From positions 195,200 to 259,199 of the forward strand of contig NW_022985195.1 in assembly GCF_010093535.1 (NCBI RefSeq): a DNA stretch of 64,000 bases. Reading direction: 5' to 3'. A model generated the notes under the pieces. The model worked only from the letters and a program-made list of their open reading frames with translations. It searched no databases and was not told the DNA's origin. How positions within the stretch are numbered: the stretch's first letter is position 1; each line of letters begins with the position of its first letter. This document shows positions 38,442 through 52,207 of the stretch, one piece after another. This DNA is from Lindgomyces ingoldianus (Eukaryota; Ascomycota; Dothideomycetes; Pleosporales; Lindgomycetaceae). A program made the position numbers and the translations under genes.

Positions 38442-41400
38442 TTAAATACTACTCCTTTAAAAAGTATAGCAACCTTTTAATATAATTTAGATTCTAACAT
38501 AGCCTACACTGCGCTATCTAGATCTATAAAAGTTTCTACCTAAAGTAAAGCTATTTTTATAGAATAGATTAACTTAATCTAGAACAACATTAAAAAACTA
38601 TAGTAAATTAGTAATAAAGTTAGCAAGCTACTAAAACTTAAGTAAAAAATAGCTAACTTTTACTAAAAAAACTATAAATTTATAAAGCCTTTTACTTCTT
38701 ACTAACTTTTATAAAACAACTACTTAAGCCTACTAAATATATAAATTATAAGTAAAGCTAGCAAAAGTTTAAAACATTTTAATAAATAAAGTAAGTGTTA
38801 TAGCTAAAAAAGCTTTAAAACTAGCTTTTTTAAAGCTTTTTAAAAAATTATTAAAAAACTTTTAACTATTTTTTACTAAATACTACTTTTATATGTAGTA
38901 TAATAAAAGAGCATTTTAGACTAATATAGAAATAATCTCCTAGATAAAATTATACTTAGAAGGCTCTTTTATAATCTAGTTCTAACCTTATACTAATAAC
39001 TAAATAAACTTTAAAGCTAATAGCGCACTACTTAACTCTAAAACTAAAGAAGTATTTAGTAGTGTTAAAAATTTTAAGGCAGCCTTATTAGCTATTTATA
39101 GAACTTTAAATAAAAAAAAATTATAGCTAACAAACTAAATAACATAAGACAGGGCAGCAGACTAGTCTAAAACTATGCAGCACGCTTTAGGGAGCAAATA
39201 GCTATATATAAATAGAATAACTAGAAAGCCCTATGCTGCATGTTTTATAACAGGCTAAATAATAAAGTAAAAGATAAGTTTATACACATAGACTAACTAA
39301 CTACTTTTAAAAACTATATTAAAAAAGTAACAACTTATAATAATTATTATAAGAAATATAAAAAAAAAAAGAAATTAAAAAGAACTTTTTAAAAGCTAGA
39401 ATTTATTTCTAAGAAAAAAAAGCTTTTATAATATAATAAAAAACTAATAGACCTTAGTTATATAAAGCATATATAAAGCCCCCCCTCTAAAAAAAGCTAA
39501 GTTCTAGAACATAATAAGCTGCCTTTAATAAAAGAATAATAAAAGTAGCTAGAAGATAAGGCCTACCTAAACTATAAAAAAGTAGAACACTTCTGCTAAA
39601 ACTGCCTAAACTTTTAAAAGAGGGAGAATAAAAATACTACTATAATAATAAAAGCTATTACTGCTAAATATAGCCTTATAGATAAGAAAATATAAGAAAG
39701 ACTAAATAATAAACTTTACTAGTAATGCAAAAAAAATTACTTTTTAAATAACTACTTTAAACTATATTAGAAGGTAGTTATTTAAAATTTTAGTAGCCTT
39801 AATACAGTGTTACAGGACCTTATAATTTTTAAAAGATATAAAGAAAAGACTTAGATCTAAGAATATATTATAAATATCTAAAAAAAAAAAAAAATAGTTC
39901 TCTCTTTAAGACTAAACCTTTAGTACTTTAGTAAAAAAGCTTTTCTAACAGTTCTAAAGATATAAGTGCTAAAAGTGTAGGTTATAACATAACTACCTAA
40001 GTAATTATATAGTCTTACTTTACTAAATAAACATTAGTAATAACTACTTAACATTTAACATTATATAAAAAATAGCTAAAGTTAAATATAACATTATAAA
40101 TAAAAAAAAGTAATAGTAATTCTTTACTAAGATTAAAAATTAAAAGCTAAAATAGCTAAGTAAACTTACTAAGTTTAAAGTACTATAACTAGCGCCTAAA
40201 AAACCTAAGACACTACTTCTAAGCCTAGTAATCTTTAAAAAAGCTCTTATAATATAATAGAACTATAGATAATATGTTCTTTACAAAAGCAGCACTTATA
40301 GCACTAATAATTACTAATAGAAAAATCACCCTATACAGCTAGTATAAATAAAGAAATACCTATAATAGACTTAAAAAAGTCCCTTTAACACATTACATAG
40401 ACCTAACAAGTGTCTATACCTCTAGTACTAGTGTACATAATAATACTATGTTAAACACTAGAATAATAAACATTAAGCAGGATAGTAGCCTACATAGAAA
40501 AAGAACTACAACAGTTGCCTATAGTAAAGAACAGCCTTAGCCTGCAAAACTATAAATTGCTACACTTATTAAACAGCTCCTCCTTATAAATAAAAAGCAT
40601 AAATAAAGTGTAATAAATAAAAAAACTATAAGTTTTACTATTTTTAGTAAAAAGTAGTAAAAAAAAAAGACTACCTAATGTTACATTATTTAGTTAAAAA
40701 TTATAAATGTAAAGTAGCTAACTACTATAATTAAAAACATTAAATTTATAAATAAAAAAAAATAAATTTAATAATAACTTATAAAACATTAACCTTTATC
40801 CTCTTTTTAATAAAAAAGTTAAACATAATATATTAGCAGTAATTACAGTAAAATAAAAGGCAGGACACAGCCTAACAACTACTTTTATGTATAAAAGATA
40901 GCCTAGACTAGCCCTTATAAACAGCAGATGCACCTTTACTGCTATAAATAAAAATTAAGTAGATAAGTAAAGCATACTATTCTACATAAAAAAAAACTTA
41001 TTTAAAGTAACTTTTACTAACACATTATTAATTAAGTATAGTAGAGAATAGATTAACTTAGAAACCTATAAAAAAAACTTTAAAACCTCTAATATAAAAA
41101 ATTAAAGGTCTATAAATATACTTAAGCTAAAAAGTAAATATAATGTAATTCTAAGCTATAACTAGCTTAAAATGTATAACCTTATAATTAATTAAAAAAC
41201 TATAACTATAGAAACTCTAGACAACTACGCACACATAACCTAGTTAGCATGCTATAATAATAAATGCCTAGTCTATAAATAAGTAAAGTAGAGTAGTAGT
41301 TACTACTCTAAGAAAAGAAAACTTTAGAAATTCCCTTACTAGAAGCTAAAAGCCTAAGTAATAAAAATAATAAAAAAAAAACTTAAAAAAGTATCTTATA

Positions 41401-44400
41401 AAAAAATTAAAAAAAATAAAAATGTAAAATAAATTAGTGTTATATAAATCTAAGAAAAAGGCTGCATCCTACCTAAGTATAAAGACTACAAGGATATATT
41501 TAAGACCCTAGAAGACCCTAGAGAACTACTACTACACTAGCTTTAAAATTATACTATTAACTTAATAAAAGATTATAACTTAAAAACACATAAGCTTTAC
41601 CCCCTAACTAAAGTATAAAAAAAGCCTTATAAAAATATGTTAATAAAATGTTAGCATAAAGCTACATTTAAAAAAGCTATAGCTTAGTAGCTTTAGCAGT
41701 AGTTTTTATAAAAAAAAAAAAAGAAAAAATCTAAGTTTATTAAGACTATAAAACCCTAAATAATAATATAGTCTAAGATTAGTTTCTTTTACTAATTATA
41801 TAAAACATTATAAACTAATTAAAAGAAACTTAGTACTTTATAAAGTTTAACATATAAGATAAATTTAATAAAATAAAGATATAAAAAAAAGATAAATAGC
41901 TTACAGCATTTAGAACTTTATAAAGACTTTATAAATTATTAGTAATGCTATTTAGCTTAATAAACGCCCTAGTAACATTCTAGTAAATTATTAATATAGC
42001 ACTTAACTTTTATCTAGATGTCTTTACCTTAGTATATTTAAATAACATCCTTATCTACTTAAAAGATACCCTAGAAGACTATGTACAAAAGGTATAAAAA
42101 GTCTTAGAGTAGCTTAGAAAGTATAGACTTTACCTACAGCTCTCTAAATATAAGTTCTATGTTGCTAAGACAGAATACTTAAAATTTATAATTAATAAAA
42201 AAGAAATAAAAATTAATCTAGCTAAAGTATAAAGAGTACTTAAGTAGCTAAAACTTTAGATAGTTAAGAAAGTAAAAAAATTCCTAAGGCTATTAAGCTA
42301 CATTAGATAAATAATTAAAAACTATTTAAAAATTACTATACTATTAATAAACACTATAACTAAGGAGTAAGTAATAATAAAGTTTGTCTAAACCTTAGAA
42401 ATAAATAAAGCATTTATAATGCTAAAACAAGCTATAACAGACAAACTAGTACTAAGAATGTACAACTTATAACTAGATACAAAGATCTACACAGACGCAT
42501 CCCTTAGAGCTAGCAGAGCCGCGTTATACTAAAAACAGAAAGACAGAAAATAGCACCTAGTTGCGTACTACTCTGCTAAGTTCTTAGGTCCTAAAGTAGG
42601 CTACAGCATACCTAACAAAGAACTAAAAGTAATATTAAATGCTGTAAGAGTATAGGCTACAGAGCTATATAAGATAGTAAGGCTATTTAATATTATAACT
42701 AACTATGTAAACTTAGTTATGTTCTTATTAGTAAAGAAACTATTACTAATGCACATAAAATAAGTAATAAAACTTACATAGTTTAACTATATTATTAAAC
42801 ACATACCTAAAGCGCAAAATTAGCAGGCTAACACTTTTAGCTAAAGACTAAACTATTTTAATAGAAAAAAGAAAGAAACTAAAAAATTTACACTTTTTAA
42901 GAAAACTAATAAAGAATAAATTTATAATAAACTTTAACTTATAAAAGAATCTTACATGCTTATAGCTAGTAAGTAAAAATAAAAGAACTTAATCTAAAAA
43001 TATTATAAATCTCTAATGTTTAGACACTTAGAAATTAGCACTCTTTAGAAGAAGCTAAGGACAGCTATACTATAATAAATACTAAAAGTAAAACAACTAT
43101 GCATAAAGGTGCTTAGAGAATGCAACACCTGCAACAAAAATAACTTATAAAGGCATAAAACCTATAGTTACCTTTAACTAATTAAAGCACTAAGATTACT
43201 ATAAATAATAATTATAATAAATTTTATTATAGAATTACCCCTGTCTAAAGAACTAAGAATAGATAAAATGTGCAATATAATTATAGTAGCCTTAGATAAA
43301 ACTACTAAATACTTATATATCTAGCCCTTAGAAATAATTATAGCTAAAAAATTTATTTACAAACTAAAACAAAATATAATATTAGTATATAAATGCCTAA
43401 AAATTATTATTTTTAACTAAGATAAACTATTTACTAGCAGCTTCTAGAAAGTAGTAATGCAGCATCTTAGTATAGCATATAAGCTATTAACAGCCTACTA
43501 TCTGCAAACAGATAGCTAGACTAAAAGAGTAAACATAAAAGTAGAGAAATACTTAAGAAAGTATATATCCTACACTTAGAATAATTAAATAGCATAGCTT
43601 CTAATAGCATAGTTAGCTATTAACACTATAGAATTAGCTATAATAAAAAAAACACTATATAAAGCTAATTTTAAATATAACCTTTACTTTATGTTACATA
43701 GAAATTAACCTATAGATTTATAAGAGTTAATAAATTAGCTAATAGACCTATGTTAAATACATAAAAAGTTAGCTATAGAAGCTAGGACTAGCAGAGAAAT
43801 AATAAAGAAATATGTAAATAAATTATAATAACTAAGACTAGAAATTTACCTAAGAGATTATATATATCTTAACACTAAAAACCTAAAGATACTAAAACCC
43901 TCTAAAAAGCTAGTAAAAAAAAAATAAGACTATATAAAGTTTTTTAAACTTAATAAAATAATTGCAAGCTTAAGCTTCCTTTATATATAAAAATATATCT
44001 ATAGTTCTACATCTCTAGATTAGAAAAAGCACTAAAAGAAATCCTCTTATTTACATAAAAATAAAAAAATAAAGAAACAGAATATAAAGTTAAATGTATT
44101 ATAAGTAATTAAAAAAACTAAAAAGAATTTTTAGTAAAATAAAAAAAGTAGCTTACTAGTAAAAATACATAGAAACTAGCTAAGAATTTATAAAACACGC
44201 AGCTATTAGTACAAAAGTACCTTTAGGCTTGTCTAAAAAAAACTAGCTAGGCAATAAAGCACTTATATTAAAAAGAACAGCTATGTTATTACTAAATAGC
44301 AGCAGCCTTTAGAGACAAGTTCTAGCTAATAATAGTTAAGAAAAGAAATAGCTTTTTACTTTAGCCTTAAAAGCTTTTATCTTGTCTAAGAAGAAAAGGT

Positions 44401-44941
44401 CTTTTTTTAAGTACTTTACATAATAAGCCTCTAGTAAATCTAATAACTTTTAGATATAATCCTGTCTAGAACACTTCTTATTTATTACCTCTAACATTTT
44501 TTCTTATAAACAAAGTTCTTTCTAGACCTAAGCCTGCTGCTTGTCCTACAGTGCGTAATTCTAAGCCTGTAAGGCCTTAGCCTTTTAAAGAAGCGCCTCT
44601 CTCTCTTTAAATAATCTTATATAGCATTAAAGATAAAGGTGTTGCACTTACTATGCTTTTTTACACACTTAACACATTTATTTAAGGATAAAGTTAACAT
44701 ATAAGATAACTCTAAAGACTAGTAAGTGCTACAGGGCTTTATTTTTATTTACTAAAAAGAATTAAAACAAAAAGTAATATAAAAATAATAAGACAAATAA
44801 GACTAGCAAGCTATTTAGTATAAAAAAAATAAATATTAAGAATGCCTTCTAGTAAAAAGATGCACACTTTATAAATAAACTCTTACTAACACAGTTATGT
44901 AAGCAGAGCAGCAAGGACGCTGCTAGGAAGAAGGGGCAGCG
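38442..44941 (+). pseudogene. B-in gag-pol with chromodomain, RIP-destroyed
   Basis: Reading through stops: protease LALINSRCTF at about 40911-40940 (DSG changed to NSR); RT VYLNNILIYL with the YLDD position at 42035-42046 changed to YLNN; integrase CNTCN at 43121-43135 and LPLSKEL near 43240, with the preceding catalytic Asp now Asn; chromodomain from about 44074 (TEYKVKCIISN ... KEFLVK ... NTxKLAKNL). All substitutions are C-to-T or G-to-A. After the chromodomain a 700-bp non-coding tail runs to the purine tract. Confidence 0.85.
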
Positions 44942-45526
44942 TGTTACAGTCTACAGTTAGACTAGCGTAACCCCACTAGCAGTGCTCCACAATCTAGCCA
45001 GGTTAGGGCAGGGCTTGCTTAGAGACTAGTTAGAGGACATAGAGCTAGCACAGCTGCCTAAAGCTATAAAGGAATGCGTTGTCTAATAAGAAGACAAGCC
45101 TAGGGAGCTAGACAAAGCTTAAGGGAGCCTCTCTTAGTAAGCTCTTATAAACTCCTGCTAGCTCCCCTTAGCGCCCTAGCATATGTATATAGTTCCTACA
45201 TTAAACAACTTTTAGAAGGTGTGTTTAACATTTAGTTTATTCTTTACATAGACTAAGTAGCATTTAGCTTTCTAAAGAGCTGTAATACTATTTATATATC
45301 TTACACTATATATACCTTTAACTCTGTCTAAAAGGACTGTTTAACCTTAGCCTCCCTACTGCTGCACATAGGGCAAACTACAATCTAGTCACCTTTTATT
45401 CTCTATTAGCCTAATAGCCTGTACGTAGGACTGTACACCCTACCGGATTAGCCCCTTCCGCCCGTCCTACTTCTCCCCTAGGAATATCCCCAGACCCGAG
45501 TGCTTCCCAAAGCAAGGATTGTAACA
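44942..45526 (+). repeat. B-in 3' LTR (585 bp)
   Basis: Starts TGTTACAGTCTACAG, ends AGCAAGGATTGTAACA. It is the RIP mirror image of the 5' LTR: left end mutated, right end nearly clean. Confidence 0.93.
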
Positions 45527-45531
45527 GCTAG

Positions 45532-45941
45532 CTGCTTCTCTAGTAGAGCACACTTCTAAGCTTTTATAATAAAGGCCTTTTAAAAAAGCGCTTCTTTCTT
45601 TTTTTTTTAGGCAGTCTTAGGCAGCATTAGAGATAAAAGCATTACACTTACTATACTTTTTTACACACTTAACATAGTTATCTAAGGATAGTGTTAACAC
45701 ACATAATAACTTTAAAAACTAGTAAGTGCTATAAGGCCTTATTTTTATCTAATAAAAAGAATTAAAATAAAAAGTAACATAAAGATAATAAAATAAATAA
45801 GACTAACAAGCTATTTAGTATAAAAAAAATAAATGTTAAGAACACCTTCTAGTAGGTAGACACGCACTTTATAAATAAACTCTTACTAACACAGTTGTGT
45901 AAGCAGAGCAGCAAGGACGCTGCTAGGGAGAGGGGGCAGCG
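45532..45941 (+). repeat. B-outer 3' non-coding tail and purine tract
   Basis: Matches about 44535-44941 of B-in. It ends in GGGAGAGGGGGCAGCG just before the 3' LTR, the likely plus-strand primer. Confidence 0.85.
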
Positions 45942-46190
45942 TGTTACAGTCTACAGTTAGACTAGCGTAACTCCACTAGCAGTGCTCCACAATCTAGCTG
46001 GATTAGGACAGGGCTTGCTTAAAGACTAGTTAGAGGACACAGAGGCAGCGTACCTGCCTAAAATAATAGAAGAATGCGTTGTCTAATAGGGAGACAGGCT
46101 GCAAGTTTAGCTGTGAGCTTAAGGGAGCTTAAGGGAGCTTAAGGGAGCCTGCAGGAGTCTTCTTAGCAAGCTTCTATAAACTCCTGCTAG
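45942..46190 (+). repeat. B-outer 3' LTR, left part (249 bp)
   Basis: Joins 52213-52579 to make a 616-bp LTR equal in length to 17785-18400. Broken after CTGCTAG by A2. Contains the 3x CTTAAGGGAG repeat at 46118-46147. Confidence 0.92.
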
Positions 46191-46508
46191 TGTCACAGTA
46201 TCCTCCCCAGATCCCAGACATAACTGTATTAGACGCGTACTAGAGTATTATTAGTGCACGTCTGACACAAACATAACATAACATAGACATAAACTTAAGC
46301 ATAAACTGCCTTAACACTAACTAAACCTAGAATAGGCTTAATTTATACTTAAAGCACTTAGACTTTTAAGCTAAGTATTTAACTACTAATTTTTTTTTAA
46401 ACTTTTTTATTTCTTATATAATGTCTTATACTTACTATAATACCTTACATAGTAATTAAACTAGACCTCTATAAAGCTCTATAACCTTACTTATGCATAA
46501 TTATAACA
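46191..46508 (+). repeat. A2 5' LTR (318 bp)
   Basis: Starts TGTCACAGTATCCTCC, ends AATTATAACA. The outer (left) end is less RIPed than the homologous 51890 end. Confidence 0.92.
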
Positions 46509-48626
46509 TTACATTATATTAAAACTCTAGCTAAGAATAGCCTCTAAATTTAATCTAATAAGCTTAGTACTTACATAACTTTAAGCTATTAAAGTAAGCT
46601 AAAAAGCTTTTTAAAAAGCACTTACTTTATAAAAAAGCTACTATGTTATAAGCTTTAAAGCTTTTTAAAAGAACTTTAAAAAACAGCTTTATATTATTAA
46701 GTAGTCTATTTCTGCCTTAACTTCTGTTATAGTAGTAAGAACTAAAAACTTACTAGCCTTAAAGCTTACTTAAAAGTCTAAAGATAGCTTAACTTTTTTT
46801 TACTTAATACTACTTATAACTTATAATTTTTTTAACTTAGTAATAAAATCTAACTAACTTTTTAATCCCCTACTATTTAATAAAAAATAGAAAGACTTAC
46901 CTTTCTTTTTATATAAGCTTTAATATAAACTTAAAAGAAATATAGACTAATTTCTCTTTAAACACTTTTAGTTACTATATGCTTACTTTTAACTTAACTA
47001 TAATATAACAGCCTTAATTAACTTACTAATAAATAAAAATATTATTAACTTAAATTAATTTATAGCATTTTTGTAAGTAACTTATAAAAACTTAAATAAA
47101 AAGTTAATAGCCCTAAGTTACCTAAACACTTTATAATAAAAAAAAAAAGCTTTACTTTACACTTTACTAAGTTTTACTAACTTATATTTAATATAGGCCT
47201 AAATAAAATAAGTTTAATTATAGCTTTATATAACTCCCTCTTAACTAAACTGTAACGCGCTATAGTAGAAGAATCCCTTCTAAACAACCTTAATGTGTAT
47301 GTAAACCTAATTGCTACCTATAATAATAACATAAGGTTCCTCTCTATATAAGCCCTAATACGCCCCTAAACTAGCGCAGTTACAAATAAGGACTTTAATA
47401 TAATAAAAATTAATTTAAATTATGCTCTAGTTAGTTCTAAAAAGTGTAAAAATTATAAAAAAAAAAGTTAATACTTTAAGTGTAGTAAGTATAGTTATAT
47501 TTTTTAAAACTACTTTATTTCTTTTCTTTAAGTCTACATAAGTAGTGCTGCTAGCACTTATTAAAAATTCTTACTATTTTAATTTTATTTTTATAAGGGC
47601 TTTAACTTATATTTAAGCTTTAATCCTTTTTACTACTCTTAACATAGCTGCAGCTATAGCAGTAAAAGCCTGTAAAAAGGCTTGTTCTAGGGCTAAGTTA
47701 CCCTTTAGAACTAATTTAACACTAGATCTCTACTAACTTATAGGCTAAGTCTTCTACTAATAACTAAAAGTACTAAGTTAATATTTCTATATATTTATAA
47801 TAAGAAACTATATTAGCCCTAATATAAGCTTTTATTAACTTAGAAGTAAATAGCATAGGTTATATTAATAAAAAACTAGTATGTAAACTAAATCTTTAAT
47901 TAACACTACTTACCTAAATAATTTACCTAACTAGATTTAATAGAAAATAACTTAAAAAAGGTTCTATCTTTTATACTATAACTATTATAATTACCTACTA
48001 ACACTATAAGAAGCAGATTAAGCTTTATGTAATAAACATAAAACATTATAACTTAATCCTAGAATAACTATAGCTGTATTAGCATAAAGTTACCTTTAAT
48101 TACTAAGAGTAAGTTCTAAACTTTAACTCTTTCTAATACTAAAATATATGCTTATGCTTACACCTAAATAACACTTAAATAGTACTTAATATAAAAAGTT
48201 TCTAGACCTACTTTTTAATAACTTAGAAAAGAACTATTTAAGTAAAGCTAATAAGCTAAGCCTTTTACTAAAATAAGCTATGTAAAATAATTTAATAACT
48301 ACTTAAACTTAAAAAAAAAAAGCTTTTAAAAAACTTTTACTTACTTAATTTAAACATAAACTAGAACTTAAACAGTAAATAGACATCTACTATATAAGAC
48401 CTGCCTTATTTATAACTCTAGCTTAATAACTAGATTATAAAATCTACGCAGTTATAATTTCTAATATAGACTAAGCTTTAGCTCTTTAAAAACACACTAA
48501 CTTAAAAATAATAGTTCTTTAAAACTACTATAACTTATTATATGTTTTCTTTTAAGATAAGTCTAATAAGCTTTTAATATAATGTCTGTATAATTACTAA
48601 ATAACTTTTAAGCCTAGCAAATAACT

Positions 48627-48968
48627 TAGTTATAGGCTACTATATAAGATGTTACTAAACAAATTAAAAGTGCTTTAAAAATACTTTAATAAAAACTTAA
48701 AAAAAAAGTTTATTTAAGCTAGCTTTTTACTAGTAGTGTTACTTATACTATTTATAAAGAAACCTAAAAGTAAGCTTTAATTCTGCATTAACTACTAAAA
48801 ACTAAACACTATTACTATTAAAAACTAATACTTAATTTCTTTTTTATAAAAAACTTTAAGCTAACTAAGTAAAGTAAAGTATTTTATAAAGTTAGATATT
48901 ATTACTGCCTTTAATAAGCTAAGGATAGTAAAGAGTAATAAGTAGCTAACAGTGTTTTAGACCTAATA
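48627..48968 (+). repeat. 342-bp exact duplicate, copy 1 (assembly artefact)
   Basis: Identical to 48979-49320 and separated from it only by ten Ns. The corresponding sequence is single-copy in A1. Confidence 0.93.
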
Positions 48969-48978
48969 NNNNNNNNNN
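48969..48978. other. assembly gap (10 N)
   Basis: A run of exactly ten N, flanked by the two identical 342-bp blocks. Confidence 0.99.
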
Positions 48979-49320
48979 TAGTTATAGGCTACTATATAAG
49001 ATGTTACTAAACAAATTAAAAGTGCTTTAAAAATACTTTAATAAAAACTTAAAAAAAAAGTTTATTTAAGCTAGCTTTTTACTAGTAGTGTTACTTATAC
49101 TATTTATAAAGAAACCTAAAAGTAAGCTTTAATTCTGCATTAACTACTAAAAACTAAACACTATTACTATTAAAAACTAATACTTAATTTCTTTTTTATA
49201 AAAAACTTTAAGCTAACTAAGTAAAGTAAAGTATTTTATAAAGTTAGATATTATTACTGCCTTTAATAAGCTAAGGATAGTAAAGAGTAATAAGTAGCTA
49301 ACAGTGTTTTAGACCTAATA
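48979..49320 (+). repeat. 342-bp exact duplicate, copy 2 (assembly artefact)
   Basis: Second copy of 48627-48968. It continues without a break into the rest of A2. Confidence 0.93.
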
Positions 49321-51889
49321 TAGACTATTTAAGTACCTAGTAATGCCCTTTAGCTTAGCTAACGCGCCTAGTACTTTTTAACATTTTATAAATAACTTAC
49401 TCTAACCCTACCTAGACATGTTCTACACTATGTATATTAATAATATTTTAATTTATAGTAATAGCCTTTTAAAGCATAAACAGCATGTACGCCTAGTGCT
49501 AAAGGCTATAAAAGAAGTAGGTCTATAACTTAATGTAGATAAATGCAAGTTCTACTAATTAAAGGTTACATATTTAGGATATGTAATCTTTATAGATAGC
49601 ATTTAAATAGACCCTATTAAAGTTTAGACTATGCTAAATTAGTAATACCTAAAGAACATAAAAAATGTTTAAGCTTTTATAAGATTTACTAACTTTTACT
49701 AATAATTTATTAATAACTTTTTATAGCTAGTAAGCCTTATAATTACACTTACTAAAAAAAAAGTTTAATTTAACTTTAACTTAAATTACTAATAGTTTTT
49801 TAACTAGCTAAAAAAAGCCTTTACTAAAGCTTTAATACTCTACTACTTTAACTTTAAACTACTAATACTTGTAAAAGCTAATGCTTTAGACTATGTAGTA
49901 GTAGAAGTTCTCTTCTAGACTAAGCTAGATAGGACTATTAGGCCTATTACATACTTTTTAAAAAAAATAAGTCCTACAGAAAGTAATTATAAGATTTATA
50001 ATAAAAAATTACTTACTATAGTACACTACTTTAAATAATAGTAACCTAAACTAGAAAGTGCAGCGCATCTAATATAGGTCCTATTTAACTATAAAAACTT
50101 ATAGTACTTTATAACTATAAAATAACTTAGCTACTAATAAGCTTATTAGTCTAAATACCTATTTTATTTTAATTTTAAAATTACTTATTATTTTAGTTAA
50201 AATAAAGAAAAACTAAATGCTTTTATAAAGTAATCTTAAAACATCTTTACTTAAAAAAAAAGTGTAAAAGGCTTAACACTAAACTCTACTTTAACCTAAG
50301 CTATTTTTAAACTTTAACTTAAATAAAATAAATTAAATAATTAATTAAATTATTACTAATAAGTATTTAAATAATAAATTTATTTAAAAAACTTTAAACC
50401 TACTCTAAAACAGCGCTAGTTAGTTAAAAAAAAGTAACACTAGCTAACTATAAAAACTAAAATAGTAAGCTATATTACTATAACTAACTTATAATTTCTA
50501 ATTTTAATAAACTAAGAATTAAACTACTCTAAATTATACATAACTTACTTATTAGAGGACACCTAGGCAGAGAAAAGACTCTTAACCTACTACAGAGAGA
50601 GTACTACTAGCCCTGCATATTCTATACTATACGCTAATATGTATTATGTTGCTATACTTACTGTAAAGTAAAGGCCTTTTAAAAAAGGTATAATAGCTTA
50701 CTTAAACTGCTCCTAATCTTTAAATAAGCTTAAAAAGATATATTAATTAATTTTATTATAAACTTACCTCTATTTAAAAAGTATATAAATATTATAGTAG
50801 TTATTAATTACTTAACTAAGTATTAACACTTAATACTATGTTCCTTTATAACTGCCCCTAATATAGCCTAGTTATTCTACTAATATGTATAAGTTTACTA
50901 TAGCCTGCCTAACATAATTATATTAGATAGAGGTACATAGTTTATCTTAGCCTTTTAAGACAAACTTTATAAATAGCTCTAAATTATCCTCTATCTATCT
51001 ATAGCTTTTTACTTAAAGACTAATAGCTAGACTAAGAATATAAACACTATAATAAAATAAGTTCTATAAGTGTATATAAACTACTAGTAAAATAACTAGG
51101 TAAAATAGTTAGCTATAGCATAGTTTAAAGCTAATAACATAATATCTAAATTAACATAAGTATCTCTGTTCTTAGTAAACTATAGATACTACCTTTAAAT
51201 AGAATTTAAACTACTTATAAATACTTTCTAACTAACTTATTAATTTATATAAGTAATAGACATAAATAAACTTATTAATAAAATTTAAAATATATTTAAA
51301 TATATTTATAAAAAGCTTATATAAGCTTAAGCTTTTTAATAAGAGTATATAAACTAATTCTAAACCTTTGCCCCTACGTATGCAGCTAGTAAGAAGGTTT
51401 AGCTAAACACTAGAAATATCTAAATAAACTAATAATTAAAGAAACTTAATTAAAAAAACTTTAGCCTCTTTATAGTAGCTTATATAGTTTTATTATATGC
51501 TTACTAATTAATCCTACCTAACAGCATAAAAATACACCCTATGTTCTATGTATTATTACTGCGCTAAGTAGCCTCTAAATCTAACTATCTACCTAAATAG
51601 CTAAACCTGCTACTTAAACCTATTATTATAAATAATAAACTAAAATATATTATAGAAAATGTTAAATAGATCTAGTTTAATAAGAAAAAACATATCTATA
51701 AATACTTTATAAAATAGACTAGATATAATAAACTATTATAGAAACCTATAAAAGCTTTATAAAAGAACTCTATAGTAACCTAATTCTATGCCTAATACCT
51801 ATCTAAACTAAACTTATACTCTAATAAAAACAACCTAATGCTAGAACTACTAATGTAAAGAATTCTCTTTTTAATAAAGGGGGGAGTAC

Positions 51890-52207
51890 TATTACAGTAT
51901 CCTCTCTAGATCCTAGACATAACTATATTAGACGTATACTAAAGTATTATTAGTGCACATCTAACATAAATATAACATAACATAGACATAAACTTAAGCA
52001 TAAACTGCCTTAACACTAACTAAACTTAGAATAGGCTTAATTTATACTTAAAGCGCTTAGACTTTTAAGCTAAGTATTTAACTACTAATTTCCTTCTAAA
52101 CCTTCCTATTCCTCACACAACGTCTTATACTTACTATGATACCTTACGTAGTAATTGAACTAGACCTCTGTGAAGCTCTATAACCTTACTCGTGCACAAT
52201 CGTGACA
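51890..52207 (+). repeat. A2 3' LTR (318 bp)
   Basis: Starts TATTACAGTATCC (the second base of TG is RIPed to A), ends CACAATCGTGACA. The right end is clean. Confidence 0.92.

Larger units (their letters stand above)
37857..45526 (+). mobile_element. Gypsy-B inner copy (B-in), uninterrupted
   Basis: A complete 7670-bp element with 585-bp LTRs and TSD GCTAG at 37852-37856 and 45527-45531. It sits in the 3' non-coding tail of B-outer, same strand. A purine-rich tract (GGAAGAAGGGGCAGCG) precedes the 3' LTR. It is the only B copy in the window without a later insertion, so it is the best template for the family's order: LTR, gag, protease, RT, RNase H, integrase, chromodomain, long 3' tail, LTR. 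Confidence 0.93.
46509..51889 (+). pseudogene. A2 gag-pol with chromodomain, RIP-destroyed
   Basis: Homologous throughout to 22146-27174. RT YINNILIY at about 49432-49460, integrase GHLGRE-like near 50560, LDRGTxF near 50925, chromodomain near 51645-51800, and a purine tract (AAAGGGGGGAG) before the 3' LTR. Contains the N gap at 48969-48978 inside the region leading into RT. Confidence 0.82.
46191..52207 (+). mobile_element. Gypsy-A copy 2 (A2), with assembly gap
   Basis: A second A element, inserted in the B-outer 3' LTR, TSD GCTAG at 46186-46190 and 52208-52212. LTRs are 318 bp (46191-46508, 51890-52207). The apparent length of 6017 bp includes a 10-N gap and a second copy of 342 bp. Without them it is 5665 bp, the same as A1. 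Domain order is as in A1, with heavier RIP. Confidence 0.92.

Noticed and set aside
48627..49320. A genuine tandem repeat inside A2
   Set aside because: The copies are identical, separated only by N, and removal restores the exact length of A1.
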